Source: Grammothele lineata
Lineage: Eukaryota; Basidiomycota; Agaricomycetes; Polyporales; Polyporaceae
Length of the DNA stretch: 64,000 nucleotides
Direction: 5' to 3'
NCBI GenBank assembly: GCA_002150815.3
Contig: NDFF03000013.1
Location: 372,001 to 436,000 of the forward strand
The notes under the pieces are model-generated. The model had not been told where the DNA came from. It worked only from the letters and a program-made list of their open reading frames with translations, and made no database searches. Positions 47,392-59,477 of the stretch are shown one piece after another; position 1 is the stretch's first letter, and each line of letters opens with the position of its first letter. A program made the position numbers and the translations under genes.

Positions 47392-48794
47392 GGGGAGCTT
47401 CGCGTACGTGTACAAGGCTACTAGCACCAACGCTCTTACGCGTGTGTGGGCTTGTTCGTAAGCACCTTGGTCTATGCTGAAATGCCGTTGCCGTATATGA
47501 ATGTTACGCAGCCAAATGCGCGAGTTGGCCACGACGTGGGACCGTCTGTGCGTGGGCTGGGCCTCCACGTGAAGTGATATCCCTGCATGCAGGCCTGGAG
47601 CAGGTTCTGAAGAGAAGCACGCGCGGGGCGTATAGTCTATCGGTGCATCGATAAGCCCCCGTCTCGGGCAGAACACCATGGTCGGGTACTACGTGCGAAT
47701 GTAAAAAGCAAGCAAGGATTGGGCTCGGCCAGCATGAATGGGGAGAATGCGCGGGTTGCTGATGCGGTCTTTGCCGGCTTGCGACGCGCTGCAATTGCAA
47801 CACGTATCAGCACTACCGTCTCTGGGCGGACCGGCCAAAGAGAGGGTATGTTTTGGAAAGTCGCATTCCGGTCCTTGTGCTGGAAGAAGCAGATCGTATG
47901 TCTATCGATGAGCGGTGCTTGTGCGGCGTCTGCCGCGGCCTCGCGTGTGGGATGTCGAACGATAGGCAAACTGCAAACGATATCTAGGACTCCCTCGGTT
48001 CCCTACTGAGGGACGCAGGGCCGGTGCGCATCCTCTGGTCGTCCGACGACACCGTAACGGCCCGAGAGAATGGTTGGAGCCGATCCTACTGCACACCGTC
48101 CAAGGTGGCCCAATGCGGGCAGCGTCGTGTACCACAGTGACGTCTTCTGCCCGCGCGCGTGCGCGTGGCTCTGAAGTATGGTGGAGAGCCACGCGCCCTC
48201 CCGCGCGGCTCGGCGGTGGCCAGACTCCTCCATTGCGGTGCCGTAAGGAAAAGAACTTCGGGGCCTGGTGCGTCGCGCTCAGGCTGCTGCGGCCCACCCC
48301 GGGCCCCTCTGCGCACGAAGGCGGATTCGCCGTCGCCCACATGATCCACCCGGGCGCGGATGACATTGCGCGCGGGCGAATGACGCGCGCGCGGGGGAGA
48401 CTCGGACAGCTGGGACTCTGGCAGGCGCGGCCTGGCGCGGCGGCACGGCGGGCGTGTGTGCCCGCTAAGCAGGATGCGCGGCACGTGAGCCGGCCGGTGG
48501 GAGTTGTATCGAAGTTGAACATGGACCCCGAACACCTTCCAGCGCCGTCCACTGCGCCGTCCCTCGTCGCGGGCGGCGGTCTCGGGGAGGGCATAGAGAG
48601 GTGTGCGGTGGGGCGTTGGAGCGTGCAGTAAAGACTTTTTGGAACTATATGCGGCTTTGTGGACGAGGGAGCCAGTGGCGGGAAAAGCCGAGGGGCGCGA
48701 GTGGCCAGGGTCCTGTTGAGTCAGTGAAGGGGCCAAACAGAGGCCAACAAGGGCTCTCCTGTAACCGTTCTGCTCGTTGTTGACGACGGCGTCC
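47392..48794. other. 1.4 kb intergenic
   Basis: Upstream regions of the small minus ORF and of the FHA gene. From 48.1 kb the DNA is GC-rich and open in several frames on both strands, none with motif content. Confidence 0.45.
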
Positions 48795-51555
48795 ATGATG
48801 CCTGCCCCCTTCTCCTCGCCGCACGTCTCCGTGCCCCTGCCCGCCCTCTACCTATATCCGCTCAATGACTCCTTCGTACCCAAACACATATCACTCGTCG
48901 GTAACCAGCGTGTCAAGATCGGCCGCCAGACCAACGCAAAGACCGTCCCCGCCGAGCGAAATGGTTATTTCGATTCCAAAGTGTTGAGCAGGCAGCACGC
49001 AGAGGTCTGGGAGGAGAATGGCAAGGTGTGTATTTGGTATCGCCGCTCGGACCACATCGCTCGGGCGGCCTCGTCACCCGCCTCGCATTGACCCTCAACC
49101 ACCCCCTGCAAAGATATACATCAAGGATGTGAAAAGCTCCAACGGCACTTTCATCAATGGGGAGCGGCTAAGCCCCGAGGGGCTTGAGTCTGAGCCATAC
49201 GAGCTCAAGACCGACGATATCGTCGTACGTTTATTTCCTTCTGCGCGCTCTGACGCGCTCTCCCCGCCAACCGCCCATATCTCACGCTCGTCGGTCTCCG
49301 TCTACGCTTCTTTTCCCCCTCTAGGAATTTGGTATTGATATCGTCGGCGAAGACAACAAGACCATTGTTCACCACAAAGTCGCCGCACGAGTCGTGTGCG
49401 TCTTCACGGAGCTCGACGCGCAGGCCGCACAACGCGCCGAGGCGCAGGCCCAGCAGCAGGGGGCAAACTTCATGGGCGCTATGCCCAACCAGCCCGGCGC
49501 TGCAAACAACGCTTTCAACTTTGGGAACGGACAAGGGAGCTCGAACGGCGCCCCCAATGGCCCTCAACGTCGTCCAACATTGCAACCACAGGGACTCGTT
49601 GGGATGGGTGGTATGGGCGGTAACGTTCGCGTCCCGGGCAAGAGCGGCCTCACTTTCGACCACATCCTCAGTCGGCTCCAGGGCGAGCTCCAGAAGAGTC
49701 GTGAGACGGGCGCTGAGCTACACTCGCTGAGCAGCGGCCTCGCCGAAATTCATGACACTCTCGGCGGTAACCTTGTAAGTAGTACGCATATAGTCTTCGC
49801 TTCACACTAGTTAATCACGTTCCATAGCCTTCTAACCTTCCGCCTTATCCCCCAACCCTTCCACCCGTTATGCCGGCGCAGGCCGCTCGCGCGATCGAGG
49901 AAAGCCAGGCACAACGCTCTCAGGCGGAGTCAACACCCCCGGTTTCCGAGCTTCACGCCCAGCTCGTAGAGACCCAGCGGTCTCTCGCCGAGCAGATCGA
50001 GAAGTACCGCGCTCTGGAGGAGAGACTCGCCGAGCAAGATGCGATGAGGCAGCAGATTAATTCGCTGCGCGACGCGATGGAGCAGAGCAAGCGGGAGGAG
50101 GAGCTCCGTCGGTTGACAAGCGCCCGTCGGGATCACGATCAGACCGATGATGATAACGACTTCGCATCAGACGACGACGATGCCCGCTCAGTTGCGACCG
50201 TGGTTGCGCACGAGCTTGAGCGTGTGGATGAAGAGGATGAGGAGCAGATCGCGGCCGAGGAGGAAGAGGAGCACAGGAGACGAAGGGACGAGCTTGGGCG
50301 CCCGCGGACGCCTGAGCCCACGGGGATGGGTATGTCCGAGGACGATGAGGAGCCAGAGCACGACACCTTCCGCAAGCAGCCCATTAACGACGTTCGGTCA
50401 ACTTCGCCTTCTCCCTCTGCCCCCGCCCCCGCTATCCCTGAAGAGATCTCAGGGAGGATCGATGCATTGGCAAAGCAGCTCGAGGCTGCTCTCGAGATCT
50501 CGCGTTCTCTCGAAGCCCAGCACGCACACGCACAGTCCACAATTTCCGCGCTCGAGGCGAAGGTTTCCTCGCTTGAGCTCCTCGCGAACGTGACCCAGAA
50601 CCAGGTCGCCTCTCAAGCCGAGGTCACAGAACAGCTCGTCCAAGCCTCAGAAGCGGCACGCGCCGCTCCCCCGCCAGCACCCCCAGTTCCTGCCGCAATG
50701 CTCGAAGAGGCGCGAAGAGAGGAGCGGGAGTCGCTCACGGCTGTGTTCTCGGAATGGAAGAAGGGTGTTGAGGGGAAGTGGAGCAGCGTACAGGAGGATT
50801 GGCAGGAGGAGCGCGAGCGGTTGCGGCGCGCGAGAGACGAGTGGGAGCAGCGGATGCGCGTGGTCGAGGAGACCACGTCTAACGCCGCACAGCGCGTCGA
50901 GACCGGCCTCATGTCCCTTGCGTCCTTTCAGGCCCAACACCAACGCTCGCTCGTCAACGGCAACGCGCAACATCGCGCGAACGGCGGACTCGTCACCCCT
51001 CCGAGTCCCAGGAGCCTATCCGCGGAGTCTACCCGGCCACGACAGCGACGACGGCGAGTGAGCTCCACGCGAGGGCGCACCCGGTCACGGTCTATCTCCC
51101 CTACACCCGCGGACGACATTCCTGATGCCCCCTCATCACATGACGCAGAAGGTAGCGAGGCGTCATTCTCGGGTACTCGCCGGCGGTCACCATGGTCAGT
51201 AGACGACTCTAGCGACTCGGAGGGCCTTCATCCAAGCGACCGGGAACGCGGTGACGCTCCGTCATCTAGCAAGATGCCGTTCCCCATCACGCCGGAATCG
51301 TCTGTGGTCAACCAACCTATATCGTCCTCGGTCCCTAGCGCAGCCACTGCGAGCGCACCAGCCGAAGCGCGCTCGCCACCCACCCCCAAAGCACCGGTCA
51401 GTTTTAGTGTTGATTGTCTCTTCACCGCAACTGACGCTCTGCGTCTTGCGCTTCAGTATCCACATCAGAACGTATCTACGGTGTTCGGCGTTGCGGTGAT
51501 AGCGGTCGCGGCGATCGCGGTCGCGTGGAGAGTCAAGCCGGATGTGTCTGTATAG
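48795..51555 (+). CDS. Tail-anchored FHA-domain coiled-coil protein (SLMAP/Far9-Far10 type)
   Basis: Exons 48795-49025, 49114-49224, 49325-49774 and 49828-51555 (the last probably with a further intron, 51397-51456) give about 819 residues. The FHA domain lies at about residues 20-125, with [25 protein letters not shown] and [19 protein letters not shown]; the phosphothreonine-binding GR, SRxH and SxNGT are all present. A Gln/Asn/Gly-rich linker follows, then long coiled coils ([15 protein letters not shown]..., [24 protein letters not shown]-type [19 protein letters not shown]). The end is Ser/Arg-rich, then a C-terminal membrane span [16 protein letters not shown] with RVKPDVSV outside. This layout matches SLMAP, yeast Far9/Far10 and fission-yeast Csc1, which tether STRIPAK phosphatase-kinase complexes to ER, nuclear or mitochondrial membranes. 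Confidence 0.9.
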
Positions 51556-52357
51556 AGGGGCGGAGGTGTGCGATGGCAGCAGCAGCAGCAAGTAAAAAAG
51601 CGGCCCATGTATCTCTCGCACGCACATGTAGGTGATGCCACCACCGTCTTGTCTTCAATCGACGTCCTCGACTTGCCTCTTCCTAATAATCTCTTCCTCT
51701 CCGTCTCTCTCTCTCGGCATCAACCTGGAATTCGTATTCGTCCTCTTTACCTTACCCTTGCTTACTCCATCCTGGATAGCATCATGTCCCCCTCCTCTCT
51801 CTTTCTCCCGCTTGTCCATCCATGCGTGGCACTCCTCCGTCCCGCCCTGGCTCCGGCTCCTCTTGTCCTCTCTTTCGTACTCCCACCTGCCGCGTCGTCC
51901 GCGACAGCGCCCGCACCCTCCTTTTATACACCCTTTTCGTCTCCTCGCTTTCCCTCCAGCCTCAGCCTGTCCCCCGCCCGCATACATTCATGTACATATG
52001 CCCCTTTCCCTCTCTGTCGTCTCGGTCCTATCTCGTGTTCCATCTCGCCGGCTATTATTTAACGACCTCTAATGACGACCTCAGTATCTTATGATGTCTC
52101 ATCGGAACTTTTGCCTGATTGGTGTTGTTCTCGGTCATGGAATGCATGCGTGACGTGGCATGGGCCTCAGGGATATTTACGAGAACCCGGACCCAAATAT
52201 CATGTCCCCGCTTGCAGAGTGACAGATCCATGTCAGATGCGTGCCGTTGTATGACTAGGTATCATTTCACGCGTCTTGCGGTAGAACGGCTTTCGTGATG
52301 TACATTGGGTATCTCGTTCTCCCGAGCGACGTGAAGATATACTGACACCCGCATGTA
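51556..52357. other. Pyrimidine-rich intergenic stretch
   Basis: From 51640 to 52060 the plus strand is strongly C/T-rich, with runs of TCTCTC. The open frames across it are compositional. It is the shared 3' region of the FHA gene and the minus-strand DUF6533 gene. Confidence 0.5.
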
Positions 52358-54063
52358 CTACGCCTCGCAGTACCCAAAGTCTCGCAAGTTCGGTAGGTCA
52401 CATGCTTCCCATGGCGCGTCCGCTGCACCAGTCTCGCCTGCCTCCGTGGCACCCTTGAACACAAGAGTGGCGGACTGGCCGAGCCCGTGACGGCCGTCGT
52501 CGAAGCTGAGGGTGGTGTGCCGCGTGAAGTCGTCGAGCCCCAAGCCCGACGATTGCGCCGCGGCCTTGCGGAGGTTGAGCAGGACGCGTGTGCAGAGCGC
52601 GCTGTGGACGACGCGGAGGGGCCTGTGGGGGAGACGTCGCGAGACATCCCGGTGTCAGTGGCGAAGGTAGGGGGAAAGACAGTTCAACGGCTGACGAACA
52701 TTTGCGCGGAGGGTACGAGCTCGTCCTGTGGAGCGACGGTCAGATTGGGGGGTCGCGCGGGATCGGTGGGAAGGGTGGTTGGGTCAGAAGACATACCGGG
52801 GCGAAGAGCATCACGAGGACGTTGACTAGGGATATTACTGTCCCGGGCATCTGTCAGAGCGGAATGACATATCTCTTGCTGGCAGACATACAGAGGACGA
52901 TGAAGTAGAAGAACGTTCCTAGACGTGGACAGTCAGGAACCCGAACGTGGACAGCAATGCTATGAGAATACACACCGTCGCGGTACATGGTCCGAACAAT
53001 GGCGCCACCACTCGGGCCCTTGACTGACACGACGTACAGCACTTGTCAGCAACATGCAACAGGGGAATGCGGAATGCGCCACCTATGGGATCGACCCAGA
53101 GCTTCAGCAAAGTAAGGACCACGATGCCTGTCTCTGCGAGCATCATGCAAGCGTACGCGGGCCATGCGTCTTTGTCTTGACCGCCAGGAGCGCAGCCAAT
53201 AATGCGGGCTTCTTCCACTGAGGGATCTATTATATGCCGGAAATGAGCATTGGACCTTCGGCACTGAGAAGCCTCGAATCGAGTACCCACATGTGACATG
53301 AGCCACCATCTCTTGTGCAGCGTAGATGGCGAAGGGCTAATGTCCAGTCGTCCTCATGTGAGCGAGCGAACAAAGTAGATATCTTACACTTTCCTGGGGG
53401 GTACTCACCAACATCTCCACTGCTGCACCAACGAGGAGTGTGATAACATACTTATCGAACGTCCATAAGGCGATCGTTCTCGCCATGAGGATGACTGTAA
53501 GCCCGGTTAAAGTTGAATTGACGCATAGAGAACAATAATACGAACATTCAGAGAACAGTGTCCCAAAGATATAGCAATCTTCACAGTAATGGTAAGCACG
53601 AGATAGCGTAGACGGGGTGCGCACTCACAAACTAAAGCCTGGAATTGCTTTCGACATAACTGGCAAATTATGTAGCTTAGCGAGACTGCAGTGAATCAAG
53701 AGGCTTCGCAACGTTACCCCAGGGTTAGTGGTAAGAATATCGACTGTGAACTTTGTCAACTTCGATAGATAACAGCGTACGAAGAGAATCGACTGACGCG
53801 ATATTCCGAGGCAGGTATCCACCAGAGGCGAATACTTGTTGATCAGGAAAATGACCTTCGTGGGGTTTAAATTTGACGGCCATAGCAGAGCCACCTAAGA
53901 GAAACCGGGTATTAGAGAGCGAGAGCGCGGATGACTCCCAAGATCCTGCACCTCGTCGGGTAGTGTATCCAGCATCTCCAGTAGCTAGACGACGAAGAGT
54001 TGGCGGGTCAAGCAAGGCAGGGATAGTACAGGATGCGTACCGCGAATGTGATGGAAGCGACTG
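52358..54063 (-). CDS. DUF6533-family membrane protein, paralogue 4
   Basis: Minus-strand member of the same divergent family as the three left-arm copies. Exons read VASITFA (ending near 54041), LLEMLDTLPDE, VALLWPSNLNPTKVIFLINK then YSPLVDTCLGISRQ, ILMARTIALWTFDKYVITLL, CAPGGQDKDAWPAYACMMLA with ETGIVVLTLLKLWVDPIGG, a hydrophobic FFYFIVLCM, and the tail VVHSALCTRVLLNLRKAA. The C-terminus has LDDFTRHTTLSFDD and ends DLPNLRDFGYCEA at 52358. Introns flanking DTLPDE sit at the same phase-0 positions as in the copies at 1.6 and 8.1 kb. The first exon lacks a clear ATG, and the in-frame sequence is closed at about 54080, so the start is in an upstream exon or lost. Confidence 0.67.
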
Positions 54064-54227
54064 CTCGTTTGCCCCGTTAGCAATAAGCTGCTATGTCTGA
54101 CTTGATGGTGCCCACCTTTCGTACACTGTAAAGCTCATGAGAAGGACAGTCTCTCTGGTGATCATATATATGGGGAGGCGTACCTTGGTGAAATATAAGA
54201 GACCGAGGTTTCCGAACGATACCACCG

Positions 54228-54856
54228 TCATTGTGTTAGCCCAGTATTGAGGATACGGAAGAAGGGGGCGTTGAAAGTGCCAGATGTGGTGAGGCACCGG
54301 GTCGGGCAGTTGGGCTGAGTGAAAAACGGCTTCCGTTGGCTATATGCGCCAGACTCAAAAACTTGACACGAGCAACGGGGCGGGCATTCGTTGCCGCGGA
54401 GCGGTTTACCATCCAGTGCCATGTTTTACGATTTGTTACCTCCAAACAGTTAGTTTGCGTGATACGCGTGCGGTCGAGATGGAGCGGGACTGGTCGCGGG
54501 GAGATGGAAGTGATAGTTCTTAGGGGTGTCGACGGAGACTTGGACGCGTCACTTGGAATCCAAGAGCTTCGTTGATGGGATTTACGCCCGACGAAGATAG
54601 ATGGAGCTTCCGAGCTTGCTCGCTCCGTTGAAATGGCATTTATGCTAAACATAAAATATGCGGACTGTAAAACGAGGGCAATAACACGGCAAGAGATATG
54701 CTCACTTTCATCGATAATAGTGACTTGGAGAGTAGGAACCGTGGCGATTAAGCGTGGATTGCTTTGCTTTGCGGTCGCGTTTATGGCGGTGTTAAGGCGT
54801 ACTTTGATCTCTTCGATGGAAGGGAAGATATGATGCCCGCACGGGTCTACATGCAC
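54228..54856 (-). CDS. Possible small gene or exons, unknown product
   Basis: Two minus-strand pieces look coding. One (54856 to about 54702) reads VHVDPCGHHIFPSIEEIKV then LNTAINATAKQSNPRLIATV and TLQVTIIDE, and ends at a GTGAGC donor. The second (54422-54228) starts at an ATG with MALDGKPLRGNECPPRCSCQ and has a Cys/Pro-rich body. A single frame of 206 codons also runs through the whole stretch. I could not decide the structure and recognise no family. Confidence 0.28.
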
Positions 54857-55050
54857 CCCCAGCGTCCTTGCTTCTGCGCCTCACGGAGTTCTGCGCTGCC
54901 CGGATGGGCCAACCCATATGGACCGAGTGCGTAGTCAGATATTTCGTAGACGGGTAAGCAGTCCACTTGAATGGACACCGTGCGAGAGAAACCTTTGCAT
55001 CCGATTACAGCCGACAACTGACACCGTCCGTACAGAGTTTCCGAATGAAA

Positions 55051-55123
55051 GTCCGCAAGTCCGCAAGTCCGAATATCTGAATCCGTAAATCGCACAAGTC
55101 GTCCATGCTTCCATGCTTCCATG
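55051..55123. repeat. Short tandem repeats in sedolisin 3' region
   Basis: GTCCGCAA is repeated twice and continued (55051-55071), and an eight-base CATGCTTC repeat follows (55104-55123). Both lie within 105 bases downstream of the sedolisin stop codon. Confidence 0.6.
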
Positions 55124-55151
55124 AGTCCAAGAATCCGACTGTACACCAAGT

Positions 55152-57217
55152 TCACAAGCTCAACGAGGCAAGTAGCTTATCGAAGTTAGGCGTCCCAAGC
55201 CCCGTAACCTGTGCAACAGAGCCTCAGCGTCAACCCAGAGCTTACAGTAACCACGCGCATTGACAACGGATAGCGAAAACTTACCGGATCCCATCCCTCC
55301 ACTGCGTCGAACCCACGCGCTGTGTCGTTCTGCGAGCACTTGATCGAGCTATTCCCTGTCGTGATGTCCGTGAAGGCCGCACGCGCACCGGAGTACAGCC
55401 ATGGGTTGAGGAACCCAAGTGGGGGCCGTCCTGCGGCAGCGAGCCTGTCGTTCAGCAGCGCAATGATGCTCGCGACGGTCGGGCTCGCCGCGCTGGTGCC
55501 CTGGATCCCGGAGAGACCATTAGCCTCGATGAGGAAGTCGTCTGCCTTGGCCGCGATATCCGGGAAGCCACGCCCACTTGCGTTGAACCGGCCTACATTC
55601 GGGCCCGTAGATCCGTACGCGGCGAGGTATGCAGATACGGCCTCGTCTTGGTAGGAGGGCCGAGCGTAGTAGTTGGAGAAGCCGCCACTGGAGCCGACCC
55701 ATGCTTGCTCCGGCCCGAAGGCTTGGGTGCCACCGACTGAGGTGACGCTGACATATCAGAGAGTCAGTAAGAGTCAGTGTGGCACCCACGATGAGGGACG
55801 CACAAGGGACAGTTCGACGGGAAGGAAGGCTGGAAAGCGTTACTGCCGGTGGTGCAGCCAGGGCCACTGTCACCGGACGCGTACAGGATACTAGTACCGC
55901 GAGCACCCAGCTGTGCATACACCTGGCATAGTTTACTGCATTGCGCCGTTAGCCTTCAGCACGTTCACTACAGCAGTCATATGGCTAGATCACATACTCT
56001 GTCAGCTCCGGCGTGAGGGTGGACTCTTGGAATCCGTAGCTTGTGGTGAGGACTTCTGGCGGGTGATCGAGACCCAGCAACAGGTTTGCCTCATCAAGAA
56101 AACCTTCCAAATCTCCGTCATTGTTGTCAAAGCCGATGAAGTAATAGGTCACAGGCACTTCTGTCGCAAGGCCGACAGTGTACTGAATGTCGAGCTCCTA
56201 AAGATACCAGTCATCTCACCATTGAACAAGCGCAGTATGAGTAAGGATGCAGAGCATACTCACGCCCTCGGATACCGAAGGTACATCCTGCTCGTTTGAT
56301 CCACCGTCAAGCCCAACGTTTGTGAAGTTCGTGGTCGGGTCCATATCCGGTCGGAAAGTTTCCAGGAAGGTCTCCAGGTAGCTGAAATGCGCGTTGTTGC
56401 CGAAGAAGCCTGTAACGCCCAGGAAGCGGTCCTTGTTCGTGGCCGGCGTGAGTGGGATGTTGTACAGTTCCTGGAGGCATGCGGGGATCGTGCCGTTTGC
56501 GCATGACGAAGAGAGGTCCCTTCCCATGGGCGCGTGATAAACGCGCTTCGTCACCGCGGACGCAGTCGGATTGAACTCGACGGACGTAGGGAACCTGCTA
56601 AGGGGTCAAAAGGAATCCTGGGACGCTATCATGTGCTTACACGACAGTTGGGTGGACGAGGTCAACGTGTCCCTGAAGCTCGCTGGGAAGCGAGTATGAC
56701 ATCGTCCGGATCGTCTGTTTGCCATTCGCATCATTGGTGAAGACCGTAAATTCGGCATCGAAGAGCTCGTTCGCCTTGACAACGGGGACGTCCACACGGA
56801 TCCAATCGCCGGAAGGCGAGATTGCAGTTGCATTCAAGCCATTTGCCTTCAACCACACATTGACAACTTGCTTGGTGCCGGACGTTGGCGCCACGAAATT
56901 TTCCACCTGGACCAACGGACTGTTGAGTTAGAACGCACATCACTAACAATAACACAACTCACCTCGGCCTTCGTCAGATGCTCCCCATATTCCGCACTGG
57001 CTGGGTCGCTCACGCGATAGAGCGCGTCCACCACGCCCCTTGTGTCTGACTGGGTGAGCGCGAGACGCAAGGTAAGCATGTTGTCCGGGGAGGCGGGGCC
57101 GACGGCAGTAAATCCATGTGGGGCAACAGCACGCCTCTCATGCACACGAAAACTTGGGGAAGGGGTGGCGTACACGACGCCCAGGAGGATAAATGTGAGG
57201 AGGTGCGAAGGGAACAT
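55152..57217 (-). CDS. Sedolisin-type secreted serine peptidase (family S53)
   Basis: Secreted acid-active peptidase or tripeptidyl peptidase. The ATG (57215-57217) begins MFPSHLLTFILLGVVYATPS, a signal peptide. The pro-domain (about residues 30-190) contains LALTQSDTRGVVDALYRVSD and YGEHLTKAEV. In the catalytic domain, EGELDIQY, joined across an intron, supplies the Glu and Asp of the Ser-Glu-Asp triad (E-x-x-x-D). SGDSGPGCTTG gives the oxyanion Asp, and GIQGTSAASPTVASI the nucleophilic Ser. The Ca-binding end is DITTGNSSIKC, then GWDPVTGLGTPNFDKLL and the stop. About seven exons, all in phase. All catalytic residues are present. Such enzymes release peptides from external protein for uptake. 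Confidence 0.93.
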
Positions 57218-58838
57218 GGTGGAGCGGAGGACAAACGGGCTCGCGGACGAATGTCCTACAACACGGACGATGGAGGCTCGAAGGCACGCAGGGTCCTCTC
57301 TGACATGGCGGACTCACTTCTGCGCATAATAAACGAAAATCTCAATGCTACCTCCGAGCCCTGCGGACACCTGGAAGAGTATTCTTGTCCGCTGGGTGTA
57401 ATTACACTTGTGTTCCGGGCCGACATGCATACGTGTTGGGGCGGGCAGAAGCCATGACCGTGGTCATATTGGCCGTCGAGCGTATGGATGTCTTGAGAGC
57501 AGTCGGGCAAGTTTGTATTGGGATTGAGATCGGATCACAAGCGGGAAGGTCACAGAGGCGTGTAATGGCCGGCGGCCGACTCAGGTTGAGATGAAGCAGG
57601 CGTACATGAGATAAAGAACCAAGATTCGTGACCAGAGATGCGCTGCTGCCAGGAATTGGGGGTAGAGTGACATTCATGAGCAACAAAGGAGCTTGCAAGT
57701 CTACAGCCAAGCTTCGAAGTGGCGGCGGGACAAGAGGGCCCAAAACATTATCACGTGACGGATCACTGGCAACAAATAGTTCTGAGACTGAGAGACATTC
57801 TCAGACCGACGCGCTCTTCTCCCTTCTCCTTCAAGCATCCACGGTTGATGCGGCTCATTCAACTCAAAGGAAATGGAATCCACTGAATCATAGAGCAGAT
57901 CTTCCGGGCAAGGTACAGCCGAGTGGGAGCAAGACTCGGGGCCCGGGACTCCGAAGTCTGGACTACTAGGTCGCGCATCGAAATCATGGCAACTTTACGA
58001 GTGCGATACGACGGGTTCTGAGTCCTGTAATTGGAAATTGTGAACCACGTACTTATCGGAACCCACGACAAAAAGTTACAGGGGGAGCGTAATGCATATC
58101 GCAGTGAGTGGTAGAGAAACTGTCATGGCTAGGTTCACGTACGACACCCATTGGCAGGCAGGTAGCCGCTCCTCGCGGATTCAGACGAACTTCAATGATT
58201 CTCTGAATTCCCATAGCTTGAGAATAAGCAGTGTTGATATGCTCAAACCCCACTATTGCCATTGCTCTTCGGAAATATGTCGTCGTCACGTTGAAAAGGA
58301 ACAGCAAGCCAGGATGGACAATCACCTCCGATGTCTCTATCTCCTAAGTTCTAAGCGAGATATTTATGTGCATTCGTTATATAGCTAGGTTTCTACTGAA
58401 TACAGCAGTATAATGGAACAAAAATAGCTCAAAAACGTCTCACAGATGCAGTTGAGAAGCACGGTCTCGACTCTCCACCCACTAAACCAGGTGAAACGAT
58501 TTGTCGATTTATCCGAGCATATCTGCAGTGACGAGTATTACCCCTGCAATTTACCACCGAAGGTACTCCCTGATACATTGGGATGAGCGCAATGACATAC
58601 AGGAGAAACTTTGCGAGCTGCCAAGCGCTCGAAAGTTTGGCATTTGAACGTTTCGGTGCAACACTTCCATACCGACCTATTTTCCCTCGGCCATGTTGAG
58701 CATTTTCGTCACATTCGTCGCAGTAGTGGCTTATGCAGTCATTCCTCCCAAATACATGCCTCAATCCATAGAAAGGGCACGCTAATCCTTCGGGATATCC
58801 CCACACATTACACATCGTCACTATCTGAAGTATAGCCT
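57218..58838. other. 1.6 kb without a firm gene
   Basis: Minus frames at 58053-58325 (GLLFLFNVTTTYFRRAMAIV, then MGIQRIIEVRLNPRG) and 58429-58842 (WQLAKFLLYVIALIPMYQGV) contain membrane-like segments. The first resembles the last span and tail of seven-span basidiomycete proteins. They may be a relic of a membrane-protein gene. Nothing complete is seen. Confidence 0.35.
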
Positions 58839-59477
58839 TCACCCCGTAGCCGCTGATCTCCTGGCCGCCTGGGCTAGAGCTTCGAGGTATATGAAGGATA
58901 GGAGGACGGCGTCGAGGATTGGGAGCACGTCCGGATGGACATCAAGCGTCAGCGGCCTCCGATGCAGAGCACTGCCGGTTTGCGACTTCGCAACCTCGTG
59001 ACCGAGTTGAAGGTCGGTCAACTGCAAACAGACATTGATCAAGATCCTGCCGAGGAATAGTGTACAGGGCTCGGTGCGTACCGTGAAAGACCCGCCGAAA
59101 TGGCTCTTCCACTCGTATTGTTTCCCGTCAGGTGCTGCCATTGTGCGAGTCCTGCATAAGGTTAATGTGAGTTTCTGCTTGTCGACTTCGCGTATGCGGC
59201 GGGCGAGGAGGCGAGAATAGACCGGTACCTACCTTCCGAGGACGTGCCGTTTTGCAAGGAAGTCGCTCACGTCGAGACGCTTCCCGCGAACTGTAACCTT
59301 GCCCCCACTTATAGAACGTTCATACTCGGCAACAATGTGTCCCTGGGGGTCACGAATGGTTGTAGTGCGGTGATGGAACTTGAATGGTGTCTCAATGTTG
59401 TAGATGAGTTGTCCAGTCTCCGCGTCACTGACGGACGAAGCGCACGGGTTGCGTTTGCTGAAAACGAGCTGAGGCAT
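58839..59477 (-). CDS. DUF6593-domain protein
   Basis: Exons 59233-59477, 59082-59151 and 58839-59021 join in phase to 165 residues. The start MPQLVFSKRNPC leads to SVSDAETGQLIYNIETPF, HHRTTTIRDPQGHIVAEYER, VTVRGKRLDVSDFLAKRHV, then MAAPDGKQYEWKSHFGGSFT and a hydrophobic C-terminus VLPILDAVLLSFIYLEALAQ. This is the usual order of the basidiomycete DUF6593 fold, which resembles tubby/LURAP-like beta barrels. Function is unknown, and these genes are numerous in mushroom genomes. I chose this start because the frame upstream of the ATG cannot be joined in phase to an earlier exon. Confidence 0.8.
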
